Shown: positions 52,307-60,601 of the stretch, in pieces
How the letters are laid out: every line of letters begins with the position of its first letter
Position numbering within the stretch: position 1 is the first letter of the stretch
NCBI GenBank assembly: GCA_963813485.1
Contig: CAWEZE010000011.1
Location: forward strand, 62,001 to 126,000
Source of the DNA: DASQUK01 sp963813485
GTDB lineage: Bacteria; Actinomycetota; Acidimicrobiia; Acidimicrobiales; VFJN01
Direction of reading: 5' to 3'
Length of the DNA stretch: 64,000 nucleotides
The notes under the pieces: model-generated
Told to the model about the DNA's origin: nothing
The model's input: only the letters and a program-made list of their open reading frames with translations
Databases searched by the model: none
Translations under genes and position numbers: made by a program

Positions 52307-54633
52307 GGGCCGGACAGCGCGTGCGTGCTCACCTCTTCAGCATCGCGCTCGGGTGGGGTCGGGGCGTCGGCACCGTCCTCGTCGTCGAGGTCGACGTGCT
52401 CGCTGACGCCCCAGCGGTCGTGGAACCGGCGTAGGGGAGCGGGCGCCCACCAGTTCCAGTCGCCCGCCAGCCGCATGAACGCCGGCACCAGCGTGCCGCG
52501 GATCAGGAAGGCGTCGGTGAGGACCGCCAGGGTCAGGCCAACCCCGAACAGCTTGATGAAGCTGACCGGCTGGTGGCGAAGGCGATCATCACGACCGCGA
52601 TGAGGACGGCGGCGGCGGTGACGATCCGGCCCGTGCGCTCCAGGCCCACGGCCACCGAGCGCACGCTGTCGGCGCCGTTGTCGTGCTCCTCCTTGATGCG
52701 GGAGAGCAGCATGACCTCGTAGTCCATCGACAAGCCGAAGGCGATGCAGAACATGAGGATGGGCACGGCGGCGTTGAGGCTGCCGGTGGCGGTGAAGTCC
52801 AACAGGCCGGACAGGTGGCCGTCCTGGAAGATCCACACCATGGCGCCGAAGGTGGCGGTGAGGCTCAGGACGTTGAGGACGATCGCCTTGGCGGGGATGA
52901 CCACGCTGCCGAACATCATGAACAGCAGGACCGCGGTGATCGCGGCGACCAGCCCGAGCGCCCACGGCAGGCGGGCGAACAGCGACTGGTTGGTGTCGAT
53001 GAGGCTGGCCGACTGGCCCGTGACCAGCACGTCCCAGGGGGCGTCGGCCTCGCGGATGGCGTGCACCAGGTCCTCGCCGGCCTCCGACACGGGCTCCACC
53101 GACGGGATCACCGACAGATAGGTGGCGCCGTCGGCGCTGAAGCCCGCGTAGCGGGGCGAGCTGTCCGGCGGCAGCACGAGCTGGCCGGGCTGGCAGCCCA
53201 GCTGCTCGGCGAGGCCCACGCCGCAGTAGGTGCCGGTGGCCGCGTCGACGCGGGCGACGCTCGGCATCGTGGCCAGCTGCCTGGCGTAGGCGTCGATCTG
53301 GTTCCGCAGGCCGGGAACGGCGTTGGGTGCCTCGGGAGCCACGATCGGACAGCGCGCCGGCCTCCTCGGACGAGAACTCCTCGCGCAGCACGTCGTGCAC
53401 CTGGCGGACGTCGGCGGATTCGGGCAGCACCCGGTCGTCGGGTGACGACAGACGCAGGCTCAGGAACGGCGAGCCCAGCACCAGCAGGAACGCGACGACG
53501 GCGGTGGCGATGGGGATGGGCCGGCGCATCACCACGGTGGCGACGCGGTGCCAGAAGCCCTCTTCGGGCGGGGTCACCGAGCGCCGCCACAGGGTGAGGG
53601 CGTTCACCCGGTGGCCGAGCAGGACGAGGATGGCCGGCAGCACGACGACCGAGAACAGCCCGGCCAGAAGCGCCACGGCGACCCCGGCGTAGGCGAAGCT
53701 CCGCAGGAAGGCGATCGGGAAAACCAGCGTGGCGCACAGCGAGGCCGCCACGGTCAGGGCGCTGAACGCCACGGTGCGGCCGGCCGTGCGGACCGTCCGG
53801 GTCACTGCCACCCGAGGCGCGTATCCCGCCCGCAGCTCCTCGCGGTAGCGGGACACCACGAACAGGCTGTAGTCGATGGCGAGGCCCAGGCCGAGCGCCG
53901 TGGTGAGGTTGAGGGCGTAGATGGACACGTCGGTCAGTGCCGCCAGCACCCGCAGCACGAAGAAGGTCCCCACGATCGACATCACGCCGACGACCAACGG
54001 CAACGAGGCGGCCACCACGCTGCCGAAGACCAGGATCAGCAGCACCAGCGTGATCGGCAGGGCGATGGTTTCGGCCCGGACCAGGTCCTCCTCGATGGTG
54101 TCGCCCACCTCGTGGAACACCTCGGCAAAGCCGCCCAGCTCGACGTCGACGGCAGAGGAGGATCCGCTGCCGCTGCCGGTCCAGTGCTCGTAGCGCGGGG
54201 CCAACTCGGTGACCCGGTCCTCGACCTGGTCGTCATTGCCCTCGACCCGGGCGACCACCAGGGCCCGGCTGCCGTCGTCGTTGCGGAGCGGCGGCGCGTT
54301 CCCCTCCGACCAGTACGAGACCACGTCGGCGACACCGTCCTCGGCGGCCAGCTCGGCGGTGAGGGCCTGGCCCGCGGCCGCCACGGCGGGATCGTCGACG
54401 TCGCCGTCCCGAGCCGTGACCAGCAGCAACATGTTGGGCACGCCGGTGTCGAACTGCTCGGCCAGCGCGTCGTCGGCTCGCTCGGACTCGGAGGACGGGT
54501 CGTCGAATCCGCCGGATGTGAGGTGATCGGCAACGCCGCCGCCGAGGGCACCGGCGATAGCGAACATCATGACGGCGGCGATGACGACGGCCCGGGCGTG
54601 GTTCGTGGAGAGTCGGGCGAACCGGGTGAGCAT
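52303..54633 (-). CDS. MMPL-family RND lipid/drug exporter (two compensating frameshifts)
   Basis: The ATG at 54633 (GAGGGAGG upstream) opens MLTRFARLSTNHARAVVIAA. Two MMPL halves are present: an extracytoplasmic loop after TM1 (TSGGFDDPSSESERADDALA) and TM2-6 with ALNLTTALGLGLAIDYSLFV. The second half includes VPILMFCIAFGLSMDYEVML and LERTGRIVTAAAVLIAVVMI, holding the proton-relay Asp-Tyr pairs. The frame leaves at about 53345 and returns at about 52575, so one deletion and one insertion cancel. The final FGVGLTLAVLTDAFLIRGTL is normal. ~775 residues. It exports lipids or hydrophobic compounds under TetR control. Confidence 0.9.
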   Translation of the reverse strand: MLTRFARLSTNHARAVVIAAVMMFAIAGALGGGVADHLTSGGFDDPSSESERADDALAEQFDTGVPNMLLLVTARDGDVDDPAVAAAGQALTAELAAEDGVADVVSYWSEGNAPPLRNDDGSRALVVARVEGNDDQVEDRVTELAPRYEHWTGSGSGSSSAVDVELGGFAEVFHEVGDTIEEDLVRAETIALPITLVLLILVFGSVVAASLPLVVGVMSIVGTFFVLRVLAALTDVSIYALNLTTALGLGLAIDYSLFVVSRYREELRAGYAPRVAVTRTVRTAGRTVAFSALTVAASLCATLVFPIAFLRSFAYAGVAVALLAGLFSVVVLPAILVLLGHRVNALTLWRRSVTPPEEGFWHRVATVVMRRPIPIATAVVAFLLVLGSPFLSLRLSSPDDRVLPESADVRQVHDVLREEFSSEEAGALSDRGSRGTQRRSRPAEPDRRLRQAAGHDAERRPRRRGHRHLLRRGPRRAAGLPARPARAAAGQLAPLRGLQRRRRHLSVGDPVGGARVGGRRGPGARHPRGRRPLGRAGHGPVGQPHRHQPVAVRPPAVGARAGRRDHRGPAVHDVRQRGHPRQGDRPQRPEPHRHLRRHGVDLPGRPPVRPVGLHRHRQPQRRRAHPHVLHRLRLVDGLRGHAALPHQGGARQRRRQRALGGRGPGAHGPDRHRRRRPHRGRDDRLRHQPVSFIKLFGVGLTLAVLTDAFLIRGTLVPAFMRLAGDWNWWAPAPLRRFHDRWGVSEHVDLDDEDGADAPTPPERDAEEVSTHALSGP

Positions 54634-54657
54634 CGTACGGCCTCCCTCGGTCGAGGT

Positions 54658-54668
54658 TAACGGCGTTA
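54658..54668. promoter_or_regulatory. candidate TetR operator upstream of the MMPL gene
   Basis: TAACGGCGTTA is an 11-nt palindrome (arms TAACG/CGTTA, one central G), followed by another CGTTA. It lies 25 bp upstream of the MMPL start, where a repressor from the same operon would act. Confidence 0.5.
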
Positions 54669-54849
54669 CGTTATCTGTGGTATCGAACACCCGGCGTGCG
54701 GCCGTTGTCGAGGGGTCATCGGTCACAGGCGCGGGGCGGGTTGCTCAGTCCTTGACCTCCGGGTCAATCTCTCGACGTGACAGAGGCCGTAGATGTGACC
54801 GAGGGTCGACTCCGCCGATCATGCAGGCGTCGCGAACGAGGCCTTCGCT

Positions 54850-55788
54850 ATGGCTGAACAGGCGGGATCGACCATCGCCGAGGGGGTCGGATATCCGGGC
54901 GCCTGTGGCCCCGATCGCACGCGGGCCGTCGTCTCCCACGGCATCCGCCTGGCCGTCCACGAGTGGGGCGACCTCGACGCCCCGCCCTTGGTGCTGGCCC
55001 ACGGCGGGTTCGACTTCGCCCGAACCTTCGACGTCTTCGCTCCCATGCTGGCGCAGGCGGGCTGGCGTGTCGTGGCATGGGACCAGCGCGGGCACGGCGA
55101 CTCCCAGCACGCCGCGCTCTACTCCTGGGAGGCCGACCTGCGGGACGCCGTGGCGGTGGTCGACTCGGTATCGCGGGACCCGCTGCCGATCGTCGGGCAC
55201 TCCAAGGGCGGCGGGATCACCGTGCAGTTCGCGTCGGCCCTGCCCCATCGCGTCAGTCACCTGGTCAACCTCGACGGGCTGCCGTCGCGCCACAGCATGC
55301 CCGACGTCCCCGACCATGAGCGCACAAAGCTGATGGCCGGCGACCTGGGGAGCTGGCTGGACTTCCGCCGCAGCGCCCTCGGCCGGTCCCGCAGGCCCGG
55401 CACGATCGACGAGCTGGCGGAGCGGCGGGGCCGGATGAACCCGCGACTGTCCCGGGAGTGGCTCCGCTACCTGGTGACCGTGGGCGGGCGGCAGGACGCT
55501 GACGGATGGCGCTGGAAGATCGACCCTGCATTGCGCATGGGCGGGTTCGGCCCGTGGCGGGCCCAATGGGCCATAGCGCGGCTGCCGGGGCTGAGCATGC
55601 CGCTGTTGGTGGTGCTGGGGCTGCAGCCCGAGACCATGGGATCGGGGACCCAACCCGCCGACATCGAACCCAACCTGCCCCCCGGCGCTCGGGTCGTGGG
55701 GCTGGGGGACACCGGTCACTTCGTGCACATCGAACAGCCGCGGCGGGTGGCGGACCTCGTGCTGGAGTTCCTCGGGGTACCGGCGTGA
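54850..55788 (+). CDS. alpha/beta hydrolase
   Basis: 312 residues from ATG 54850. Canonical fold: oxyanion loop LVLAHGGFDFARTFDVFAPM, WDQRGHGDS, nucleophile elbow IVGHSKGGGITVQF (GHSKG with catalytic Ser), and a final GLGDTGHFVHIEQPRRVADL (His). The acid residue cannot be fixed by eye. The substrate is unknown. Its stop overlaps the next gene's GTG (GTGA), giving a coupled pair of hydrolases. Confidence 0.88.
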   Translation: MAEQAGSTIAEGVGYPGACGPDRTRAVVSHGIRLAVHEWGDLDAPPLVLAHGGFDFARTFDVFAPMLAQAGWRVVAWDQRGHGDSQHAALYSWEADLRDAVAVVDSVSRDPLPIVGHSKGGGITVQFASALPHRVSHLVNLDGLPSRHSMPDVPDHERTKLMAGDLGSWLDFRRSALGRSRRPGTIDELAERRGRMNPRLSREWLRYLVTVGGRQDADGWRWKIDPALRMGGFGPWRAQWAIARLPGLSMPLLVVLGLQPETMGSGTQPADIEPNLPPGARVVGLGDTGHFVHIEQPRRVADLVLEFLGVPA

Positions 55789-56467
55789 GCCAACGGGACG
55801 CCACCGTCACCGTCCGGCACAGCCGGATCGAGCTGGCGCTGCACCGCGTGCGCGGACGGGGACGGGGGGCCGTTGCTCCACCTGCACGGGTTGGGTGAGC
55901 GCTCGCCGACGGCCGTGCCCGATCACCTGGCGGACTGGCCGGGGCCGGTCTGGGCCCTCGACTTCACCGGGCACGGCGCCTCCAGCGTGCCCGTCGGCGG
56001 CGGCTACTTCTGCGAGCTGCTCATGGCGGACGTCGACGCCGCCCTGGCCCACCTCGGCCCGACGACCCTCTACGGGCGGGGGCTTGGCGCGTACGTGGCG
56101 CTACTGACGGCCGGCGCCCGCCCCGAGCTCGTGCGTGGCGCGATCCTCGACGACGGACCCGGGCTCCGAGGTGGGGGCCCCGAGCCCACCACGCCCTACG
56201 TGCTGCCCGAATCACTGGAAACTCCGGGACCGCCCGATCCGTACGCCCTCTTCGAGCTGAGCCACGACGTTCGCCCCGCCGACTACGCAACCACCTACGC
56301 CCGACCAGGCCGCGACGCTGTCGGGGCTCGACGTGGCCGTCGCGGTCTGCGCCAGGGTGCGGCCGCCGTGGTTGGCGGCGGTCGCTGCGGAGCCCGGCGT
56401 CCGCGAGGTCGATCGCGCCGAGGCGGTGGCGCTCTTCGCCACCTCCTGGTGTCGCAGCCTGGACTGA
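55785..56467 (+). CDS. second alpha/beta hydrolase, coupled (two apparent frameshifts)
   Basis: The GTG at 55785 overlaps the previous stop. The N-terminus RDATVTVRHSRIELALHRV is followed, after a shift near 55858 in a G6 tract, by LLHLHGLGERSPTAVPDHLA, ALDFTGHGASSVPVGGGYF and TTLYGRGLGAYVALLTAG. The elbow is GRGLGA, in which the usual catalytic Ser is replaced by Gly, if the reading is right. A second shift near 56310 restores PPWLAAVAAEPGVREVDRAE and a stop at 56467. The missing nucleophile suggests a non-catalytic partner of the first hydrolase. Confidence 0.65.
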
Positions 56468-56539
56468 TAACTCAATAAAACCGAGATTTCGCTGCGGAAC
56501 GGGCTGACGAGACACTAGCGGCATGGGGTTGCCGCCCGA

Positions 56540-57607
56540 TCAGGCGTCTCGCGAAGCCACGAAGCGGGCGAGGGCGACCAACTCGGCGCGGGCGCGCGAC
56601 GTGATGTCGGCGGCGCCGATGGCGTCGATCGCCCTGGCCGTGAGCCGCTCGATCAGCCCCTCGACCTCGTCGAGCGCGCCGCCGTCCGCCAGCAGCCGCT
56701 GGATCGCCATCACCTCGCCGTCGGACAGCCCCGGCTGGCCGACCCGATCCAGGAGGTCGGTGCGGCCGTCGTTGGCTCGTTCGACCGCCGCCGCCAGAAG
56801 CGGAGTCGGCTTGCCCTCGCGCAGGTCCTGCCCCACTGGCTTGCCGGTCACCGCGGGATCACCGAACGCGCCCAGTACGTCGTCGCGAAGCTGGAAGGCC
56901 TCGCCCAGCGGATCGCCATAGGCCGAAAGCGAGGCCTGCAGGTCGCCGAGGCGTCCGGCGAGCGCCGCACCCACATGCAGCGGCCGTTCGATCGTGTACT
57001 TGCCCGACTTGTAGCGGGCGATGCGGTGGGCGACGACCCGATCTCGGTCGGCGCGGGCGGTGGCAAGCAGGTCGAGGTACTGGCCGACGTTGAGCTCCAA
57101 GCGGAGCTCGTGCCATACGCCGGCGGCGTCGGCGCAGACGTTCCCGAGCAGCATGTCGGCGTAGACGTGGGACAGGTCGCCTATGAGGATGGCGACGCCC
57201 TCGCCGTAGCGGCGGTCCTCGCCCCGCCAGTCGCAGGTCTGGTGCTCCCGAGCAAACTCGACGTGGGTCGTCGGGGCGCCGCGGCGCGTGTCGGATCCGT
57301 CCATGACGTCGTCGTGTACGAGGGCGAAGGCGTGGAGCAGCTCGAAGGCGGCGCCGGCGTCGATGATGCGGGGATCTTCCGGGTCGCCGCCGGCACCCAC
57401 GAAGGCCCAGTAGCAGAACGCCGGCCGCAGGCGCTTCCCGCCGGCGTCGACCAGATCACGCAGGGCGCAGAGCGGCGCGGTGATCGCCGGGTCGACGGTC
57501 TCCCAGCGGGTGATCTCGGCGTCGAACAGTCGAGCGAGGCGCTCGTCCACGCGCACCGCGACGGCGCGCAGGCTGGGCGGCGAGGCGGCGGAGGAGCGGG
57601 AGCGCAT
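56540..57607 (-). CDS. polyprenyl diphosphate synthase (IdsA/GrcC type)
   Basis: 355 residues from ATG 57607. KRLRPAFCYWAFVGAG, the first Asp-rich motif HDDVMDGSDTRRGAPTTHVE (DDxxD), AILIGDLSHVYADMLLG, KSGKYTIERPLHVGAALAGR, and the second Asp-rich region FQLRDDVLGAFGDPAVTGKP then GQDLREGKPTPLL define trans-isoprenyl diphosphate synthases. The product chain length cannot be set by eye. It supplies prenyl diphosphates for quinones, carotenoids or lipid carriers. It converges with the hydrolase pair and is 56 bp downstream of xseB. Confidence 0.92.
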   Translation of the reverse strand: MRSRSSAASPPSLRAVAVRVDERLARLFDAEITRWETVDPAITAPLCALRDLVDAGGKRLRPAFCYWAFVGAGGDPEDPRIIDAGAAFELLHAFALVHDDVMDGSDTRRGAPTTHVEFAREHQTCDWRGEDRRYGEGVAILIGDLSHVYADMLLGNVCADAAGVWHELRLELNVGQYLDLLATARADRDRVVAHRIARYKSGKYTIERPLHVGAALAGRLGDLQASLSAYGDPLGEAFQLRDDVLGAFGDPAVTGKPVGQDLREGKPTPLLAAAVERANDGRTDLLDRVGQPGLSDGEVMAIQRLLADGGALDEVEGLIERLTARAIDAIGAADITSRARAELVALARFVASRDA

Positions 57608-57662
57608 GGCCGTCACCACGTTACGGTGAGGATGGCGAGGATGACGAGACCGCTGCCGGCGC

Positions 57663-57962
57663 CTACCTCGGGTTCCCTCGGCTCTGCGCCCCCTCGCCGG
57701 AGTCGGCGGCCGCTCCGGCCTCGTCTCCGGTCTCGTCGCGAGCGGGGGCGGGCACATCCGTCTCGGCCTCGAGCTCGGCCACTACCTGCTCGACGTCGAA
57801 CCGGGCGCTCGCGATCCGATCGCGGCATAGGCGCAGCAGCTCGGCGGCCCGCCGCACACGGCTCCCCAGCACGTCGACGTCGACCTCGTCGCCGTCGAGC
57901 TCGTCGAGGATGCCCTCCAGCTCGGCCAGCGCTTCGGCGTAACCGATCTCCCGGTCAGTCAT
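57663..57962 (-). CDS. xseB: exodeoxyribonuclease VII small subunit
   Basis: 99 residues. The N-terminal ~65 residues fit XseB: MTDREIGYAEALAELEGILD, ELDGDEVDVDVLGSRVRRAA, ELLRLCRDRIASARFDVEQV. The Glu/Ala/Gly-rich tail is an extension common in actinobacteria. The start overlaps the xseA stop by 8 nt (57955-57962). It forms exonuclease VII with XseA. Confidence 0.92.
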   Translation of the reverse strand: MTDREIGYAEALAELEGILDELDGDEVDVDVLGSRVRRAAELLRLCRDRIASARFDVEQVVAELEAETDVPAPARDETGDEAGAAADSGEGAQSRGNPR

Positions 57963-59508
57963 CAGCTGCTCCTCGCGCCTCCGTCACCGTGCTGCGGATG
58001 CCACCGTTGGCCAACGTCGTCGTGAGTACGTCGCCCTGCGCCACGTCTGTCGCCGAGCGCAGGACCCGGCCCTCGGCGTCGCGGGTGATCGACCAGCCCC
58101 GGGCCAGCGTGCGGGCCGGATCGAGCGCCCGCACCTGCGCCTCGAGCCGGTCGAGGTCGTGCGCGGCCGCCGCGACCAGCCGGGGCGGGCGATGCGCCAG
58201 GCGCTGACCGACGACCGCGAGCGCCAACTCGCGGCCGCGCAGGTGACCCCGTGCGCTCGACGATGTCCGGCCGGCCGAGCGCTCGAGCAGCCGAGCCGAG
58301 CGGTCGAGGGCGCCGGTCGCTGCCCGTCGTACCCGCTGGGGCCGGGCGGCGAGGTCGCGGTCGGCGGCGGCCAACCCCTGGCGGGTCGCAACCGCCACGT
58401 GGCGTCCACACGCGCTCAGCCGCGCGGCCTCGGCCCGCAGCCGGCGCCGCACCGCGGCCGCGATGTCCTGCCACACCTCGACCGTGCGGCGCTCGAAGGC
58501 CCGGACGTCGTCGACGACCGCCTGAGCGCAAGCGGTCGGCGTCTTGTAGGCCCCGTGCGCGACCTCGTCGGCGATCGTGCGGTCGATGTCGTGGCCGATG
58601 CCGGTCAGCACCGGCACATCGAGGCCGGCGATGGTTCGGGCGATGAGCTCGCTGTCGAAGGCCGCCAGGTCGGTGGTCGCGCCCCGACCCCGCACCAGCA
58701 GCACCGCGTCGACGCCCCGGGCGGCAACGGCCCCCAGCCCCCACGCCACCGACCGCGCCGCTTCGTACCCCTGCACGCGCACGTCGGCTCGGAACACCCT
58801 GAAGCCAATGCCCGAGCGACGCAGCTCGTCGAGCACGTCGTGCTCGGCGGCGCTGCCGGCGCTGGTGACCAGTCCCAACCGCAGGGGCAGGAGCGGCGGT
58901 GGTAGCTCGGCCTGCCCCGCGAGCAGCCCCTCGGCATCTAGGCGCCGGAGCAGGCGCTCGCGATCGGCGGCCAGGCGCCCGAGCGTGAAGTCGGGATCGA
59001 TGTCGGACATCTGGAGCTGCAGCCGCCCGCCCCGTGGCCAATACCCCGGCCGGCCCCGGACCCTGACCTCCGTACCGTCGACCATGCGCACGGCGTTGCC
59101 CCCGGCGCCCAGCCGGGCGTTGACCTGGCGCCGGGCGTCGTCGAACAAGACCACCGGCAGGGTGGCCAGCGGTGGCTTGGACAGGTCGCCGCCCGGTGCC
59201 GGCTCGATCAGGTCGAACCAGACGATCCGGCCCGACCCCCACCCTCCAGCCCGACCCCCACCCGCCGCCCCGTGGCGGCGTCGGCCTGCGGCCGACTCAT
59301 CGGCCGTTGTCGGTGGGGTCGGGCTGTCGCCCGGCACGCCGCTTCCGCGGCCCCGGCTGAGGTTGCGGATCACGCCTCGGACCCACACCTCCTCGGGGAA
59401 CGTTCGGCGCAGAGCCACCGCCACCGCCTCACCCACCTCGGCGACCGACCAGGTGGGCTCGTCGGGGTCGTCCCACAGGGTCTGGGGCGTCGGGCGGGCC
59501 TTCGGCAC
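57955..59508 (-). CDS. xseA: exodeoxyribonuclease VII large subunit with in-frame repeat insertion
   Basis: 517 residues, longer than the usual ~400-450. An OB-fold N-terminus (SVAEVGEAVAVALRRTFPEE, VWVRGVIRNLSRG) is interrupted at residues ~54-93 by a Gly/Pro/Ala/Arg-rich insert (GVPGDSPTPPTTADESAAGR). It resumes at RIVWFDLIEPAPGGDLSKP. The catalytic domain has LGLVTSAGSAAEHDVLDELR, VDAVLLVRGRGATTDLAAFD and PVLTGIGHDIDRTIADEVAH, YKTPTACAQAVVDDVRAFER. The long coiled-coil and LARGWSITRDAEGRVLRSAT end are normal. The insert comes from a REP-like repeat (59229-59326). Confidence 0.93.
   Translation of the reverse strand: MPKARPTPQTLWDDPDEPTWSVAEVGEAVAVALRRTFPEEVWVRGVIRNLSRGRGSGVPGDSPTPPTTADESAAGRRRHGAAGGGRAGGWGSGRIVWFDLIEPAPGGDLSKPPLATLPVVLFDDARRQVNARLGAGGNAVRMVDGTEVRVRGRPGYWPRGGRLQLQMSDIDPDFTLGRLAADRERLLRRLDAEGLLAGQAELPPPLLPLRLGLVTSAGSAAEHDVLDELRRSGIGFRVFRADVRVQGYEAARSVAWGLGAVAARGVDAVLLVRGRGATTDLAAFDSELIARTIAGLDVPVLTGIGHDIDRTIADEVAHGAYKTPTACAQAVVDDVRAFERRTVEVWQDIAAAVRRRLRAEAARLSACGRHVAVATRQGLAAADRDLAARPQRVRRAATGALDRSARLLERSAGRTSSSARGHLRGRELALAVVGQRLAHRPPRLVAAAAHDLDRLEAQVRALDPARTLARGWSITRDAEGRVLRSATDVAQGDVLTTTLANGGIRSTVTEARGAADD
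59229..59326. repeat. REP-like repeat cluster inside xseA
   Basis: GGCCCGACCCCCACC at 59229, CAGCCCGACCCCCACC at 59247-59262, and the inverted partner GGTGGGGTCGGGCTG at 59312-59326. The 59247 unit matches the unit at 50682 in 24 of 25 bases. The cluster adds about 40 codons to xseA without breaking the frame. Confidence 0.6.
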
Positions 59509-59616
59509 AGCGCCGACGTTAGCGACCGGGTATGACGGTGTCGGTCGTCAGATCGAGGCCGCTAGGGGTGGCGGTCGGAGGTCGAGCGGGAGTGACAGTC
59601 GAAGCCGACCCGGGGT

Positions 59617-59622
59617 TAGGGT
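59617..59622 (+). promoter_or_regulatory. leaderless -10 box for the MBL gene
   Basis: TAGGGT ends 7 nt before the GTG at 59630. No Shine-Dalgarno is present. Confidence 0.45.
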
Positions 59623-59629
59623 CGAGTTG

Positions 59630-60601
59630 GTGCATACGGAGATCGCTCCCGGCGTACTGCAGATCGACACCCTGCTCGGCGGGTGGCAGCAGGTCACTGC
59701 CGGCTACCTGATCACCGGCGAATCCCCGGTGCTGGTGGAGACCGGCAGCCAGACGTCGGTGCCCGCCCTGCTCGCCGGGCTAGGCGAGCTGGGGGTCGAG
59801 AGCAACGAGCTGTCGGGCGTCGCCGTGACGCACATCCACCTCGATCATGCCGGTGGCGTGGGCGACGTCGCCGCGGCGTTCCCCAACGCCACCATCTACG
59901 TCCACGAAAAGGGTGCCCGGCACCTCGTCGATCCCACCAGGCTGGTCAACAGCGCCGCCATGGTCTACGGCGAGCTCCTCGACTCTCTGTACGGCCGGCT
60001 CGCACCCACACCGGCCGAAAGGGTGCACGTCCTCGCGGACGGCGAGCAGATCAAGGTGTCGTCGAACCGCACACTCACCACCGTCGACTCGCCGGGCCAC
60101 GCCAAGCACCACCTGGCGCTGCACGACTCGGACTCGGGGATCCTGTTCGCCGGCGACGCAGTGGGCGTGCGGCTACCGGACGTGGGCATCCTCCGGCCGG
60201 CTACGCCGCCGCCGGACTTCGACCTGGACCAGGCGCTCACCTCGCTGCAGCGGTTCTCCGAGCGCCGGCCCGCCGGCATCGCCCTCGCCCATTTCGGGCT
60301 TGTGCCCGACCCCGTCGAGATTCTGGACGAGGCCCAGGGCACGCTGCGCCGCTGGGCCGAGGTTGCCGAGGGTGCGTGGCGCGAGGGCCGCGACATCGCC
60401 GAGGCGCTGGCCGACGAGTTCGGCGCCGAGCTCGAGGGCACCGATCCCGCCAAGCGCGAGAAGCTCGAGACCCTCAACGGGATCCATTCCAACGCCGCCG
60501 GCTTCCGCCGCTGGCTCGAGAAGCGTGCCGAAGCCGGCGGGCCCGGCACTGCACCGCCAAGCACCGTCCCCCATCACCACCCAAGGAGCTCACATGCCTG
60601 A
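59630..60601 (+). CDS. metallo-beta-lactamase-fold hydrolase
   Basis: 323 residues from GTG 59630. MBL signature TGSQTSVPALLAGLGELG then VTHIHLDHAGGVGDV (HxHxDH), VDSPGHAKHHLALHDSDSGI (His ligand) and GILFAGDAVGVRLPDVG (Asp ligand), with a later ALAHFGLVPDPVEILDEA His. It resembles the lactonase/glyoxalase II-like group. The stop overlaps the thiolase start by 8 nt, so it is co-transcribed with acetyl-CoA acetyltransferase and may act on a thioester or lactone of the same pathway. Confidence 0.88.
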   Translation: MHTEIAPGVLQIDTLLGGWQQVTAGYLITGESPVLVETGSQTSVPALLAGLGELGVESNELSGVAVTHIHLDHAGGVGDVAAAFPNATIYVHEKGARHLVDPTRLVNSAAMVYGELLDSLYGRLAPTPAERVHVLADGEQIKVSSNRTLTTVDSPGHAKHHLALHDSDSGILFAGDAVGVRLPDVGILRPATPPPDFDLDQALTSLQRFSERRPAGIALAHFGLVPDPVEILDEAQGTLRRWAEVAEGAWREGRDIAEALADEFGAELEGTDPAKREKLETLNGIHSNAAGFRRWLEKRAEAGGPGTAPPSTVPHHHPRSSHA

